From positions 620,001-684,000 of the forward strand of contig CP137324.1 in the NCBI GenBank assembly GCA_033182465.1: DNA of 64,000 bases, written 5' to 3'. Below are positions 13,794 through 25,270 of the stretch, piece by piece. This DNA comes from Sanghuangporus weigelae. Lineage: Eukaryota > Basidiomycota > Agaricomycetes > Hymenochaetales > Hymenochaetaceae. The translations under genes were made by a program, and so were the position numbers. Each line of letters opens with the position of its first letter. Positions within the stretch are counted from its first letter, which is position 1. A model generated the notes under the pieces. The model had not been told where the DNA came from and did not search any database. It saw only the letters and a program-made list of their open reading frames with translations.

Positions 13794-14238
13794 GTGTTGC
13801 TCGAAGAAAAATCTCGGGCTTCTCATTTTTTGCGGATTTATGATACGATGATCTTGGATACATACACTTTGTTCTACTTACACAGCTTATTCTTCTACTT
13901 ATCTGGTTCTCGCTTTGGGATGTATTTCTCATCAGCAAGCATCATTCTGTGTCATAAACGAGCCTTAGACAATAAAGTCACTCAGTCATTTCCTATTCCG
14001 TCGTGACTGGTCTAACTTGGCCTATGCCGGGCGTCATACATACTTACATAAGGAAGGAATATCCGTCTATATCGATTAAGGAATAAAGAAAGCCGAAAGG
14101 GTGATGGATGATTAAGCGGACAAGTAAAGCCGGGCCATTGATCTTCAGATAAGAGTAAAAAGCGAGAATTCTAGTTCAGTGGTGCGCGCGATTAGTCCAG
14201 AGCCACCGAGTCACCATAACGAAACCATATAAGGAACA
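13794..14238. other. Intergenic between convergent genes, no gene seen
   Basis: Shared 3' region of FAD copy 2 and gene X copy 2. No convincing open frame, repeat or RNA gene was found. Confidence 0.6.
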
Positions 14239-15201
14239 CTAATCCTCGACGCGAGCCGGGTAGGTGAACATCACTTGGTAGGTCATTTCCGACCTCCTCT
14301 CGAGTCTTGTCACCCGTATGTCGTTGTCTCCAAAGGCGAGAACGTCGATCGCGGGTCTGCTTGCGACCTCGCTCTTTCTGCGTCTTTCCTGCGATGTACG
14401 ATGAGCAGCTGGTTTTTGGATGGGGGCATGGGAAAAGAACGTACCGCGACTTTACCCTTAAAATCCAAGAAGAGCCGTTTAACCTCTTTCAAAATGTTTC
14501 TCCTTGAGTCAAAAGGCTTCTCCCGGAACTTGGGAATGTCGACACGCGTACTGAATACTCCATACGATTCATACCCCTTCCACTATAAAGAGACGCAACT
14601 CAGTCTACAGCTGCTCTTCTCGGAGGCTTTAATATGTGCTTACCTGAAAGCATATAACGATATGTATAGAAGGGAGATTCAATGGCTCATTCGAGACTGC
14701 GTCGGGAGTACCAACGCAGCATCCGACGTGCGGATACGTTCCTAGATAAACCGTGTCTTCCAGTGGGTAGTTCACGCGTTCGTCTGCACGAAGCCTCGGA
14801 GGGTAGAGTGTGTTCTGAGGGACATTAATGTTTTTGATCCCAGGTGCGGGCCCGCTGAAAAGCTTCCGAGCAACCCCACTGGGCCTACTCGGAGAGGCAT
14901 ACGGGCTAGAAACACGGCGGATTCTGTCGCTCGGGCTCCTCAAAGAGCTCGAGCTTGGAGAAGGTCTCTTGATAAACATGAGATCCTCTGGATTCCCCTT
15001 TCGGGGAGGAGTGGCTTGTAAAGACCGACTCGGAGGAGACGTCGTTGGACGAGTGGGTGGTGGAGTTTTCATTTCGGCGCGTAGCGCATCATAATTAATG
15101 CGACCTTCGCCTTTGTACCTAACACCCTTCGGGCGCAAAGGCATGATGGGATAAGGAGAGCTTGCGATCTCCCGCTCGGTGTCACTCTGCCTTCTGGGCA
15201 T
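14239..15201 (-). CDS. Gene X, copy 2: uncharacterised basidiomycete protein
   Basis: Three exons (15201-14644, 14582-14445, 14388-14239), all in phase 0, give a protein of 281 residues from ATG at 15201. An upstream TTG at 15216 is not a likely start. The N-terminal half is Pro/Ser/Arg-rich and probably disordered (MPRRQSDTEREIASSPYP; TPPPTRPTTSPPSRS). The C-terminal third is conserved with copy 1 at the window's left edge: FSTRVDIPKF, SRRNILKEVKRLFLDF, AIDVLAFGDNDIRVTRL and YQVMFTYPARVED*. The alternating hydrophobic pattern there suggests a small folded domain. I do not recognise the family. It is convergent with FAD copy 2, as copy 1 is with FAD copy 1, so the pair has been duplicated together. 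Confidence 0.8.
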
Positions 15202-15936
15202 TCTCGGTTTTATCAAGAAGATGAGAGGTGTCTAAGGAAGGTAGTGATGCGGATTCGAGGACGATGCAAGCTGTAGCCAGACAGCCAAGATCGACTCAAA
15301 GGTGTCAATGAAGATGGGAATATGAAGGTGGGATGCGATGAATGGTGAAGAGAAAGTATGCGAAAGCAGCCGCATATTTATACTAACAGGATGTGGCCGG
15401 CCACAGTACCTTAAGTCAAATAACAGCGGCTGCTCTTTGGCTTAGAATGCACACCGCAACGTGAAGATGGGCATTGTGGCCTGGTCCAAGTGAAACAGAA
15501 CGTAAGCGTCGAATCTCATAGAAGGATAGAATGGCGACACCATTGAATCGTATAGGCATCAACTAAAGCCAGAATGAAACTCCTATACTCGGCTTACTAC
15601 GAGGCGTAAATCAGAGTAACGGATGTGTTCTTTAAGAGGTGGTTTCAAAGCCGGTGTCTTTCGACGATATTGACCATAGGTTTGTTTGATCATTATTGTG
15701 CTGCATGAGCAGCTTTTTCCGTCTTAAAAAGGCTCAAAATCAGGAAATGATAGAGTATTTATCGATCGCCTGAATCATGTAGTCAGCTGAGCTATGCTGA
15801 AACAAATTGTCAAAGTGCTTCGTGTTATTTGTCAATTTCATGCAGAACGACCGCGTTTTTACAGAAATAATGATCTGCCAGTAAAGAGGCATTATATATA
15901 AAGCCGTAATTCGAGCTTCAGAATTGCTTTCATACC
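15202..15936. other. Intergenic, no gene seen
   Basis: The upstream region of gene X copy 2 and 3' flank of the DUF427 gene. No open frame with protein-like composition, no clear terminal repeats and no tRNA boxes were seen. Confidence 0.6.
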
Positions 15937-16888
15937 TTAGAGACGGTCAAGCATTTTCTTTGGCTGGAGGCCACCCGAGAAGATTGACTGAGGCTGTTCC
16001 TGCTTCTCGCCATCAACTGAGACGTTGACCTTTTCATCATAAAAGGCGACAAGTCCTTTGATGTCAATGCATTCTGCGAGTGGAGTACGATACCACCAAA
16101 CAACGTTCTCCGCTAGCTTTCCGCTGTCGGGTAAAAGTACTGAGTAGTATGACGCTATTCCCTGCTCTCAATACCACATCAGCGTCGCGAGCTTTAAAGG
16201 TGTGCTAATAGACCAGACCTTGTATGGACACTCCGTTGTTAATTTCGTTGGCTCAAGAAGATCCATTCTACAATCTGTCTTAGGAATGTAAGTCCGAACA
16301 GGAAGACCCGTCTCGAATAACAGACGCGGTCTTTCCGAGTTCGCAACTTCCACGCCGTCAATTTCCACGCGGATGTGCCTCGAAGACTGAAGAACTTCAA
16401 TCCTCTGGAATAAACACAAAAAGATTATTTCGGGTACAACTTCGTTCATATAAGCACAAACCAACCTTGTACGGATCTTTAGGATGCACGAAGATCTGTT
16501 CATCCTCCTCGAACCAGGCATCCATCGATGCAAAGATAATTTTAGATAAACCTGAAAGATCGCCTTCGTCTTTGTAAGTAACGACCGCCTTTTCCGCGAC
16601 TTTCTCGCCGACGACGATATCAAAAACTTCTTTTTGAGCGGAATCCGAAAATGAAGGTCTCAGGTATTCTTTTTTAATGTCTGTGGTCGAAAAGAAATAC
16701 GTCGGATAATACGGGTGCTCCCATCTTTCAAAACTGTCAGGAAATGCTACAAGAGTCTGCTCGTCGATTATTACATGTACGTACACGAGCTTAGCTGCCC
16801 TCGTGTCCACGATCCATTTACCTCCAAATAACACCCTCACACGCTTGAGCGAGGGTTCGATGTGCGGCTTGCTGAAAGGCGGGGACAT
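15937..16888 (-). CDS. Tandem DUF427-domain protein
   Basis: Two DUF427-type beta-rich modules follow each other. Module one has RVRVLFGGKWIVDTRAAKLV ... YPTYFF. Module two has HIRVEIDGVEVANSERPRLL ... GLPVRTYIPKTDC ... CPYKGIASYYSV ... VWWYRTPLAECIDIKGLVAFY. The end is QPKKMLDRL* at 15937. Motif order and the CPYKG..YYSV / AFY blocks are diagnostic of DUF427, whose biochemical function is unknown to me. The start ATG at 16886-16888 is the first good one. The intron between CPYK and GIASYY must begin GTCTGG, an atypical donor, and ends GAGCAG. The next gene is divergent, with 238 bp between starts. Confidence 0.85.
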
Positions 16889-17022
16889 GGGAGTTGACTA
16901 TAAGGCGAGACGAGAGGAACAGATTGATCATCCCAGTGACTCGGGTTGGTCATGCGGGTGAGACTGAGGCGGAGGCGGAAAGAATAAAGTGAAGTCATCT
17001 TACGTAAAGATTAAAATGTAGA

Positions 17023-17038
17023 GCCACGTGATCGTGGC
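17023..17038. promoter_or_regulatory. Inverted-repeat promoter motif GCCACG-TGAT-CGTGGC
   Basis: Perfect 6-bp arms around TGAT, containing the E-box CACGTG, 89-104 bp upstream of the ATG at 17127. The same core with different but still complementary arms occurs at 22262-22283 upstream of the other disordered-protein gene. This is a plausible bHLH (Cbf1/Pho4-like) site. Confidence 0.45.
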
Positions 17039-17126
17039 GCGTCGTGTCAAGTTTGTTTGTGTACGGTACGAGCGCTCAGATTTATCATCTTACCATCATT
17101 CACCGAATAAACGTCATACGCTAGCA

Positions 17127-19441
17127 ATGAGCTGGGTCATCGGGGACAGTGAGGATGAAAATGAATTTGTCATACGTGAGTTTTTTTTGTAAAATGCTAC
17201 AATGTTGAAATCCAATACATTCTTTTAGCACCGAATCGTCCTGTCGAAACTCACTCATCGATTTCTGACTTCACTTCATGCGAAATTGTGCTTCCCACGA
17301 ACGTATCTGTTATATCCGATTTCACGAGTGCTACTTCGACGAAGACTGCGGACACTACTCTTGACTCCATCATTGTTCCTTCAACATCCGTCGAAGTTCC
17401 CGTAAAGCCGAAGCGTCCCAAGCCACGTCCGGCTTACAAAGGAGCTAAGACAGCCACAGTCACATCTAATCAGAGCAGCTCTTCGGCTTCCATGATCGCC
17501 ACTGTTATCAACCAGACGAGCATGGCGTCGGTGGAGGGACTGCATCTAGACGCAGGCTTCTCCTTTGGTATTGCTGAGAGTGCGAAAACGCGAAAACGCG
17601 CTTCCACAGAAGATCGAATCAACACATCCAAATCCGATAGCAGTCCAAGGAAGCCTAGCTCAGTCATTGAAGGTTCTTCCAAGGGTTTGATCAACCTTTG
17701 TTCATCGGACGCGGAACCAGAATCTTTTGTGGTCCATTCAAAGCGAGTGGGCACGCGAAAACCTTCGGAAGAACATCGAAGGTCCAGCACTCGACGATTG
17801 GATGTGGCTATCGGATCCGATGCACCTTTTCCGTCAAGCTCCCATCCTTCATCATCAGTAGTCCATGCTGCACGGCTCCCGTCTCCTCCACCTTATACTG
17901 GTGAGACGTCGCTTTCGTCGCCCTTTGAACCCCGAAAGAAGAAACGAAAGGCACCAGTAGAGAACTTTGACTTCTTGGAAGATAGTGTGGTAATTGGAAA
18001 TGTTAACAAGTCTAAGTCCATCTCTGCCCCAAGGGAACAGGGGCCGTGCGCGAAAAAGCACAAAGAAGAGAAATCCCGGCAGAGAAGGGGGAGGGCCATA
18101 GCTGAAGGCGACAGCACCTCGCACGGAGAGCCATCGAAATCAAGAAAGCGCCAGTCAAAGGTAAAGGACAAAGCACCGGAACAAGACTTCAAAAGTAAAG
18201 AGTTTGTCGAGGATTCGGAGGACGACGACCTCCTGCTCGTGCCCGGATCATCCAAAGCTACCTCCCGGATTAGCTATTCTGATCCGGCCAGCATAGAGGT
18301 GTCGGCGCGAGCATCAATTGACGCATCGATACAACCCTCTGCGTTCTCTCCGGCTAAAACGATGATGTCTTCGACGTCTGTTCTACCTTCTGCTTCAATG
18401 TCTGTTCGGCCATCCGCAGTTGTTTCCGAGTCTCCCTCCACACACATATCTGCTCCTCCACCCTCGCCTTCTGCTCCACGGTCCAAGAAGTCCAAATCAA
18501 AAAAGAAGAAAGAAGTCTCAGTAGACCGAAGCTCAAACACCATACGCACGAGCGATTCACCGGACTACGTCACGACTAATCTCGACTCAGGTGGACCTGT
18601 TATCGCGCCAGAGAAAGGATCAGAGAAGTCAAAGACGAGGTCTTCTGTTTCACCAGATGGCGAGGAGAACCTGAAAGATTTACCCGCTTATGATCATTCC
18701 GATTCGGCGGAGCAATGCATCCCCGTAGTCGGAAAGTCGCGTTCAAAGGAGATGAAAGATCGCAAGAAGCAGCGAGCGATAGTTTCATCAGACGAGGACG
18801 AACCGGAAGCCCAGTCATGCACTAAGATCAATCCGGTTGAAATGGAAGTTGACAAGACAAGGATGAAAGAGAGTGCTATGAGCGCAGATAAGGTGAGTTG
18901 GGTCTGGAAAAAATGTCTGGACTTCCATTCCATTCAAACTCATTTACTTCCGACTGGACTAAACCTATAGGAGAATCAGGTCGTGCCAACCCCAAAAGAC
19001 TCACATAACAAAGTGCCTGAACCTTCGCCTCCTACGTCTACGGTTGGTGTACAACTTCGGACGTCCAATCCGAAATCACATTGCTCGACACCAAAAATTC
19101 CTTCACGCAAAGACTCGATGTCCGCCCTTATTCGACGTGTAAGCTCAAAAGTGCAATCTCCACTGGGAACACCTTCGCCAGTACACATGTATAGCCCGCT
19201 TGCAAAAGCATCTCGCACAGTACTCAGTCGTATTGCACCATTACACCCTAACCGACGGACTCCACCGCCTCCTCCACCGCGCCTCCCAGCTCCTAAGAAG
19301 AGCAAGAAAATGCTAGAACTTGAGGAGAAATGGGAGATGGAACTTGCGGAGAGCGTTGACGGGTGGTCATGTATGACTGATGAGGAACGCGCAGTCTTAA
19401 GGAGGGCGAAGAGGGACGCAGAACTTGGTTATGATGACTAG
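17127..19441 (+). CDS. Large serine/lysine-rich disordered protein
   Basis: Exon 1 encodes MSWVIGDSEDENEFVI. After a 53-nt intron one long exon runs to ...SAMSADK, and a final exon ends ELGYDD*. Most of the protein is low complexity, rich in Ser, Lys, Pro and Glu with many basic clusters (KPKRPKPRPAYKG, PRKKKRKAPVENFDF, KSRKRQSKVKDK) and acidic Ser patches (VEDSEDDDLLLV, SSDEDEPEA). The C-terminus is the most structured-looking part: a proline run (TPPPPPPRLPAPKK) and a probable helix (LELEEKWEMELAES...WSCMTDEERAVLRRAKRD). The composition suggests a nuclear, phosphorylated chromatin or replication protein. I do not recognise an orthologue, and function is not claimed. Start chosen because the N-terminal exon keeps frame across a clean GTGAGT...TTTTAG intron. 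Confidence 0.75.
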
Positions 19442-19586
19442 AGTCCTGGTCTTGTTGCTGTTTATTCGCTGTTTATTCGCTTTGTCGTTTTGTACTAATA
19501 TTGCTGTTGTAATTTGCTATCGTTACGTGCACCAAAATAATTCTTGCTCCTACTCTTGGAATGACCATTTGTAGGTAGAGCGACTC

Positions 19587-20456
19587 TCATCGTTTTGCAT
19601 TCACAGTATTCTCGATTGTAAGTTCTTCGTTCAAACGAGATATCTCTGAGAAGGCCATTCTCAGTTTGTCAAGGTCGACGTCAATACTTTCCGCACGATT
19701 TTTCATCTACAAAGCTTCTTGTAAGCCAATATCCAAAGTTCACGGTTGAGAGAGACTAACAGCAGAAATAGTGTCGCTCGCTGCAATCAATTCGTGATGG
19801 TGATTGTAAACTAACGATTGACGCTCGCTTTCTAGCTGACGAATTTCTGGAAAATGAAAGAGAGCGAGAACATGATTGTCAGTACGCAAGTCAGCTAATT
19901 CATTGACCTCATACCAGATAAGAGTCCATTGTCCTTCTTTAACAGACCTGACAAGGTGGAGGTAGTTATAAGTTGTTCATAATAAGTTTTCGCATCGAAC
20001 GCAGGAGAATCTATTTATAGCTAGAGCTTCATGCCTTGACCAAGAATGAGAAAATGAGCACTCACCAGGATCCATCGGGTCCAATGGTTTGCTGGGACCG
20101 CTCAGCGGAGGAGGTGGACCCACTCCGAGTCCATAATGTTTTCTCAGCAGGTCTCGTGCTCTGCCTTTCCCGGCTGGCTTCGCGGAAGCATTGAAGTTTT
20201 CTGCGGGTTGATCATTCCAACCACCGGGAGTTGCAGCTCGCTGGCCGCTGCCAGGTGAGTTGGAAGGATCAGGTCCAGGACTGATTGGAGTACTGGCTCG
20301 ACGAGGCGTACTAGGTGCAACAGCAAGTGTAGAGCCAGGAGAAGATGTTGAAGAGTGAAGATCGGGACGAAGAGGCGACGGTGGCGGCCGTGGTATTGTT
20401 CGCGACCGCGAAGGAGTGCTGTGAGGTGCTGAAGATGCTCTATTCGTTGTTGACAT
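19587..20456 (-). CDS. VPS51: GARP/EARP complex subunit Vps51
   Basis: Tethering factor for endosome-to-Golgi transport, which binds a t-SNARE through its N-terminal region in yeast. The first exon is Ser/Pro-rich and ends in the family block ARDLLRKHYGLG. Further exons give DSPAFDAKTYYEQLI, then IRQLESERQSLVYNHHHELI, then MKNRAESIDVDLDKLRMAF and a terminal helix ending ENTVNAKR* at 19587. These are the Vps51/Vps67 domain hallmarks, and the protein is short (about 225 residues), as in fungi. The start ATG (20454-20456) lies only six bases from the TA that flanks a MITE, so the 5' leader and promoter are transposon-derived unless transcription starts within those few bases. Confidence 0.88.
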
Positions 20457-20464
20457 GGTCGTTA

Positions 20465-20850
20465 CAGCGTGTTCAGAAAACCTTGACAGTGTCAACTTTT
20501 CATATATATTTTTTGCTCAGGGTCCTGCCTTATGGGAAAACCTCGGCTGCCAATTTTTGTGTGCAGTTATGCTATTACACTTCCCACCACAGCTTATCAT
20601 CCCTCTTGCAATACTGGCAGAGACAAGCATTGCAAGCCATGTTGGTATTAAGTAGGTCATGCACTGTGCAGGACACAGAGTTCCCAGTCTGAATTGTATT
20701 ATATTGTGTCTCTTAAACATAGTAGATAGTGTCGATCATTCGGGTTCACGCGGAAGTTGTGAGTGTGCGGCTTTCCCAAACCGGACAGCCGAGGCTAAGC
20801 GAAAAAAATATATGAAAAGTTGACACTGTCAAGGTTTTCTGAACACGCTG
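20465..20850. mobile_element. MITE 1, TA-flanked, Tc1/mariner-like ends
   Basis: 386 bp flanked by TA on both sides (20463-20464 and 20851-20852). The terminal inverted repeats begin CAGCGTGTTCAGAAAACCTT and continue for about 50 bp with a few mismatches. No transposase is encoded. TA target duplication and a CAG start fit the Tc1/mariner superfamily. The near-perfect ends suggest fairly recent insertion. Confidence 0.85.
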
Positions 20851-20856
20851 TAAGTA

Positions 20857-21476
20857 AGGTAGAGGAAGTATAAACTCGACTAGCCGTGACGCGACTCGCA
20901 TGACCCTGACCTGCCTCATTTGGCATCACAACACAACACTTTAATTCAGCCTCCCACAACACACAAACACAAATTTGGCCTCCGTACATCTCTGCAGATT
21001 GTAAATACCTACAGATGTATGGTTTTATTTTACAAAAATATTAAGAATTAGTCCTCCAATTAAGGAAATAAGTTTTTATATTCTAAATGGCTCAGAACTT
21101 ATTTTCCAACATCCTGGTGAAGTTTAAGAAAAAATTGAAATTTTGACCCAAGAATTTTGCCGCTTCCCGGAAGGATCCGAATTACTAATATGCCCAAATA
21201 TAGTAATATTATCTATGACTAACACGTATTAGTAATAACTAATTCTGGCTGGCTTCGTGGGTGATGGGAATAGAGAGTCAGACTGAAAACAAGTCTTTTC
21301 AGAGACCTCCAGACACAGCAGCAGACTACAGCTGAAGTCTCAGTGGTTTTCAAGTATCCGGGAAATTTTAACTCGAGATTTTTGCCGCTAGGGACCTTCC
21401 TAATTGGGTTAGATCAGGGTTTCTCAGGGACATCAGTCACATGTGACAGCTAGTCGACTTTATACTTCCTCTACCT
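20857..21476. mobile_element. MITE 2, TA-flanked, different terminal repeats
   Basis: 620 bp flanked by TA (20855-20856 and 21477-21478). The ends read AGGTAGAGGAAGTATAAA then (C/G)TCGACTAGC, giving roughly 28 bp of inverted repeat with one mismatch. The interior is AT-rich and non-coding. It begins just two bases after the TA of MITE 1. The ends are unrelated to those of MITE 1, so these are two families inserted side by side. Confidence 0.8.
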
Positions 21477-22486
21477 TAGGAAGGATCCGTCAACGTCGAT
21501 CGCAGCGATCTTGTGGTCGATCCTCCAGTTATGGCATGACCAGATTCGCAAGTGCAAATTAATTTAAATATTCACAAGGAAATTAACAGCCAAAGTTAGC
21601 ACAGCAAATTCTGCGTCCAAAGTTACTCATTCATAGAATATTATGGTACGGCCATCTTATCGCCTTCTTGAATCCAAAACCTGCTCAAGGAATTAATACG
21701 CATTTGATGTTATTCTCAAGGTCTAGTCTCGTACTCTTTTCAGTCTTCACACCTCCCGCTTCCATTAGATGGAATCTGAAAGTCTCGTTCCTTGTGAAGA
21801 TTCTTCTCGGTTGTACAGCGAAAACTCTAGTGTTATAGGTATCATTGGGGGAGCATCGCCCGGCAACGTCCTCTAACTTTGGTTATCGCAGATCGGACCC
21901 ACACAGATCCAGGACAATAGAGTTTCATGACGATCGAGTCAAGATAATGACTGAAAGGAGTTGACAATGATTATTAGGACAGGCATATCAATCTGACTCC
22001 AGCTTCATCGTGGAGAAGCATCAGACCCTGATCCTCATCCGGCCAAGTGAGTGGAGATGGTTACCAGACGATAGAGAAATCCACGAGACTTTACGTCGAA
22101 TCTTATTCAAAATTAAATTCCAGGGAAGCAATGAGCATTCGTTATTATCATGGATCCGAGCGAAAGCAGTACAGGATCATGATGACTGGTGAAAGAGCTC
22201 CTTCTGGACAGATACCCACGATAGCCGTAGCAGAGCGTAGACAAAGACGATTTGTTTGGTAACGAGCACGTGATCGTGCTCGTGGTAGTAGATCAGCCTC
22301 GCGGCATCTGAGAAGTCGTGCCTTCCCTTCCTCTGCCCCATCACATCCCCCACTTCCCTCAGGCCACCATCGCGACGCGTTTTTAGCTCAAGCGCGTTGT
22401 GGTCTCTCGAAAAGCTTCGTTCATTCTTTCTGCTTTTTCTCTCTTATCCATCTAGGACTCTTTTCGTCATCTAGCATATACGATCA
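21477..22486. other. Upstream region of the 22487 gene; possible small spliced gene
   Basis: About 1 kb without a firm gene. A plus-strand open stretch ends ERRQRRFVW* at 22262 and contains AMSIRYYHGSERKQYRIMM. A good intron (GTGAGTGGAG...AATTCCAG, about 22047-22123) would join HPAK to EAMSIRYY. I could not connect this to an upstream ATG in one frame, so it is listed as a possibility only (about 21768-22262). Confidence 0.25.
22262..22283. promoter_or_regulatory. Inverted-repeat promoter motif ACGAGCACG-TGAT-CGTGCTCGT
   Basis: Perfect 9-bp arms around the same TGAT centre as the motif at 17023-17038, again including CACGTG. It lies about 205-225 bp upstream of the ATG at 22487. Arms differ from the other copy but stay complementary, which argues for selection on the palindrome. 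Confidence 0.45.
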
Positions 22487-24173
22487 ATGCGCTCTACCCA
22501 AAACACTCAGCTATCTTCATTGTCTCTCGTGCTGCCACGCCCCCCTTTGCCAAAGAGGACTTCGTCAATTCGCTCCTCATCCGAGTCTTTCTCTTCGCCT
22601 TGTACTCCTCGCAACAGCTTAGGTCTTCCTTCACCTACCCTCTTCAAGCTTGATTCGGCTGCTCCAAGGCGAAGTACCGACAGTTGGAATAGCTCCATTC
22701 ATGATGGTGTCGACGATGACATGGACTGGGAGTGGACCTCGGAACAGCTCGTGCTCTTGAGCAAGGTGAGTTATCTATGCAGCTGGACAAGGGGAAACGA
22801 CATTTTAATCGCCAGCACGTTCTTATGCAACTTAGACTCTTGACGCACTACCATCCCACCTGTTCAGTCCATTCAACGGCTCCGTTCCACCGCCAAATAT
22901 TTTAGACAAGATTTCACGCAGCATTATCTACGCAAAGGATCCATTGGAATGGCCCCACTCCATACGCTCGACTCGCATCAAGCTTCTCAAACTTGCACGC
23001 GGTCGTGTGCACGAGAGTGGGACCTTAGAAGGTAGACAGTCGACTGATTCAACTCCCGAGATTCTTCAGCCTACCACCAATGTCCCCAAGAAGCCGCTTT
23101 ACAGGCAGTCGAGCATGGACTTTCTCAAAGGCAATACATTGAAAAATGAGAAACATATTGATCGGTAAGTCATGGCCGTGATCAATTGGCGAATAAGTCT
23201 GATTGTGTGCTTCATAAGCTTGTCGACGCGTCTTCAAAGAATTGAGCAACTTATCTCAAATCCAGCATGCTCACACGAGCAGATTTCATCCGGTACTCCT
23301 TCACCTCATCTGACGCAACGCCGCCCGCTCAGCATGGGTGAGCCGCCGTGCGCTCCGAAGACTCCGAAGACGGAGGACAATACTGCTGCTGGATCCCGGC
23401 CGTCCCTCTCCGGTAGCCGAGGATCCAGGCTGCGCCGCACTACGACCACTCTAACAGGTCTACCGACAATCCCTTCAGGTGTGGCCAGTGATTACATCTC
23501 CGCTGATAGCACGTATGCTCCGCGCGCGCCCAAGGTGAAACGTTCTGAGTCATTCAGCTCACCCAACTTTTACGGTCTTGGCCATTCGCTTAAGCGTGCT
23601 CCGTCGTATGGGAGCGTTTCAAGTAGGATGAGTATTGATGATCAGAAGGAGAACGATCCAGAACTCATCCATTTTGCCTCCGAGCTCGATATCTATCCGT
23701 CCAGTGACGAAGAAGAAAAGACAAGAAGCCAGAACATCAAGAAACAAAAGACTGCTGGCGCTTCTCCGCAGCTCCAGGCTAAGAAGTCAAAGGCGCTATC
23801 GAAGACTGGTTCGACTGCTACGATTAAAGCTAGCGGGACTGGTGCCCAAAGGAAGGAAGTGCGCTCTCGCAAGTCGTCAGCCAAGAAGATTCCGTGCACA
23901 TTCGGCGCGGAGCTTCCAAACCCTCAGACGGCGCCTACCCCGCCTGTAGAACACGCCAAACCTCTTCAGATCGAGCAGTCGTTTGCGCTCCCAGCTGAAA
24001 ACATGGAACTTCCCCCTGCGACTCCAGACAGACGTCTGCGCCGTGTCAAGACCACGAATTTCCCTCCTCGAATCAGGAGGCGCATTTCGTTCGGCCATTT
24101 GTCCGCCCCTGCCGAAACCAACGAGTCGATTGCCACTGGTTCCGGGCTCGAGAGCGCGATTCAACTGTGCTGA
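22487..24173 (+). CDS. Serine-rich disordered protein, uncharacterised
   Basis: Three exons. The first gives a Ser/Pro-rich N-terminus and DDDMDWEWTSEQLVLLSK. The second gives TLDALPSHLFSPFNGSVPPP, a likely helical segment, and RSTRIKLLKLARGR. The third begins STRLQRIEQLISNP and ends ESAIQLC* at 24173. Recognisable features are two short folded-looking patches (the DWEWTSEQL..L..TLDALP block and STRLQRIEQLI) set in long basic, Ser/Thr-Pro-rich disorder (for example TPATPDRRLRRVKT-like sites). Numerous SP/TP sites suggest CDK-type phosphorylation. I do not recognise a named family. It shares the CACG-TGAT-CGTG promoter motif with the disordered-protein gene at 17127. Confidence 0.75.
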
Positions 24174-25270
24174 GCCTTACTTCGCCCAATTTCACCCAAG
24201 CCACAGTTACAAAACACAGAAGGGACGAAAGCGTCCCAAGCAGGTGATTGAATAACTACATCACCACAATATCAGTTCATGGGTTCTTCACAATCATGGA
24301 CTCATAAATCCCAATTATCTCATTCATCCGTCCACTGACTCGCTAACACATCGCTCCTTTTTTCCTGAATTCCTCTAACTCACATCATTGACCTCATATC
24401 GACGCTCCTTTCACTTTTGGATTATCAACTCCCAACTTCTACTTCCGCCATCGACTGGCTTCGATTATCGCTGGCTTTTATATTCCTGGATCTTCTCGAA
24501 ACCGAAACGGATTTCCTCGCTTGTACTTTTACTTCGCGGACAGCGCTCACATTTTATCACTAACTTTTTGTTAGTGCGTTGTCCTACTGACCCACACCTT
24601 TCTCATTTTCGTCCATCTTTCGTTCTTTTTCTTTCTTACTAACAATCTCTGTTGCCGCAGAAGAAAAATCTCAGTTCAAGATCTATGTACTTTGGAAATT
24701 CCTGGCGCCGCCAGTCATCTTGCTTACTCCTCCGTCCTTTTTTTCTATCGATTTTCACTCACTTCGATTCTTCTTCAATGTCATTCGCACCTTTCATTCA
24801 TTTTCTTTTCTCAACTTGAATCCGATACTTCACTCCTTTGATGCTTGAATATCACGTATTCATCCCACCTTCCTTCCTTTATCTCTGTGTTCACTTCGGC
24901 CCATAACTCATCACCGTCCGCTTATAATGCGATTCCTTTCTTAATCAATTGTTCCTGTTGCATACTGTGTTGTCCAAAAGCATGTAATCCGCAAATTGAA
25001 AGGTAAATTGCATTCGTTCCTACGTTCTCAGCAACCTAGGATTTGACGTGGGTAGAAATATGCCATCCTCTGCGACGGAAAGAGTGTAGAGATGGTTGCA
25101 ATGAAAAGAAGCACGGTGATTGGTAAGACGGAGCTGCTCTACAGTGAATCTGCTAATAGATTCGAGTTCATGTCAGGATCGGCTCTTAATTTAGCTTGAT
25201 TCAACATACCCCAACACAAAGGAGAGGACAAGGCTGCCTGGAAACGTCTACGCAGCATCGGCTATCATCT
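24174..25270. other. Pyrimidine-rich intergenic region, no gene seen
   Basis: Strongly C/T-rich on the plus strand between two convergent genes. Short open frames (such as 24388-24642) have biased composition from the pyrimidine runs and no motif. No terminal inverted repeats were recognised. Confidence 0.55.

Larger units (their letters stand above)
11539..15201. repeat. Right arm of the inverted segmental duplication
   Basis: FAD gene (+) followed by gene X (-), the mirror image of 1-3429. The arms flank a spacer of about 8.1 kb. Both arms keep the tail-to-tail arrangement of the two genes, with a 445-bp spacer here and 867 bp on the left. Confidence 0.7.

Noticed and set aside
20463-21478. 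Both MITEs as one composite transposon
   Set aside because: Each has its own unrelated inverted repeats and its own TA pair, so two insertions explain it better.
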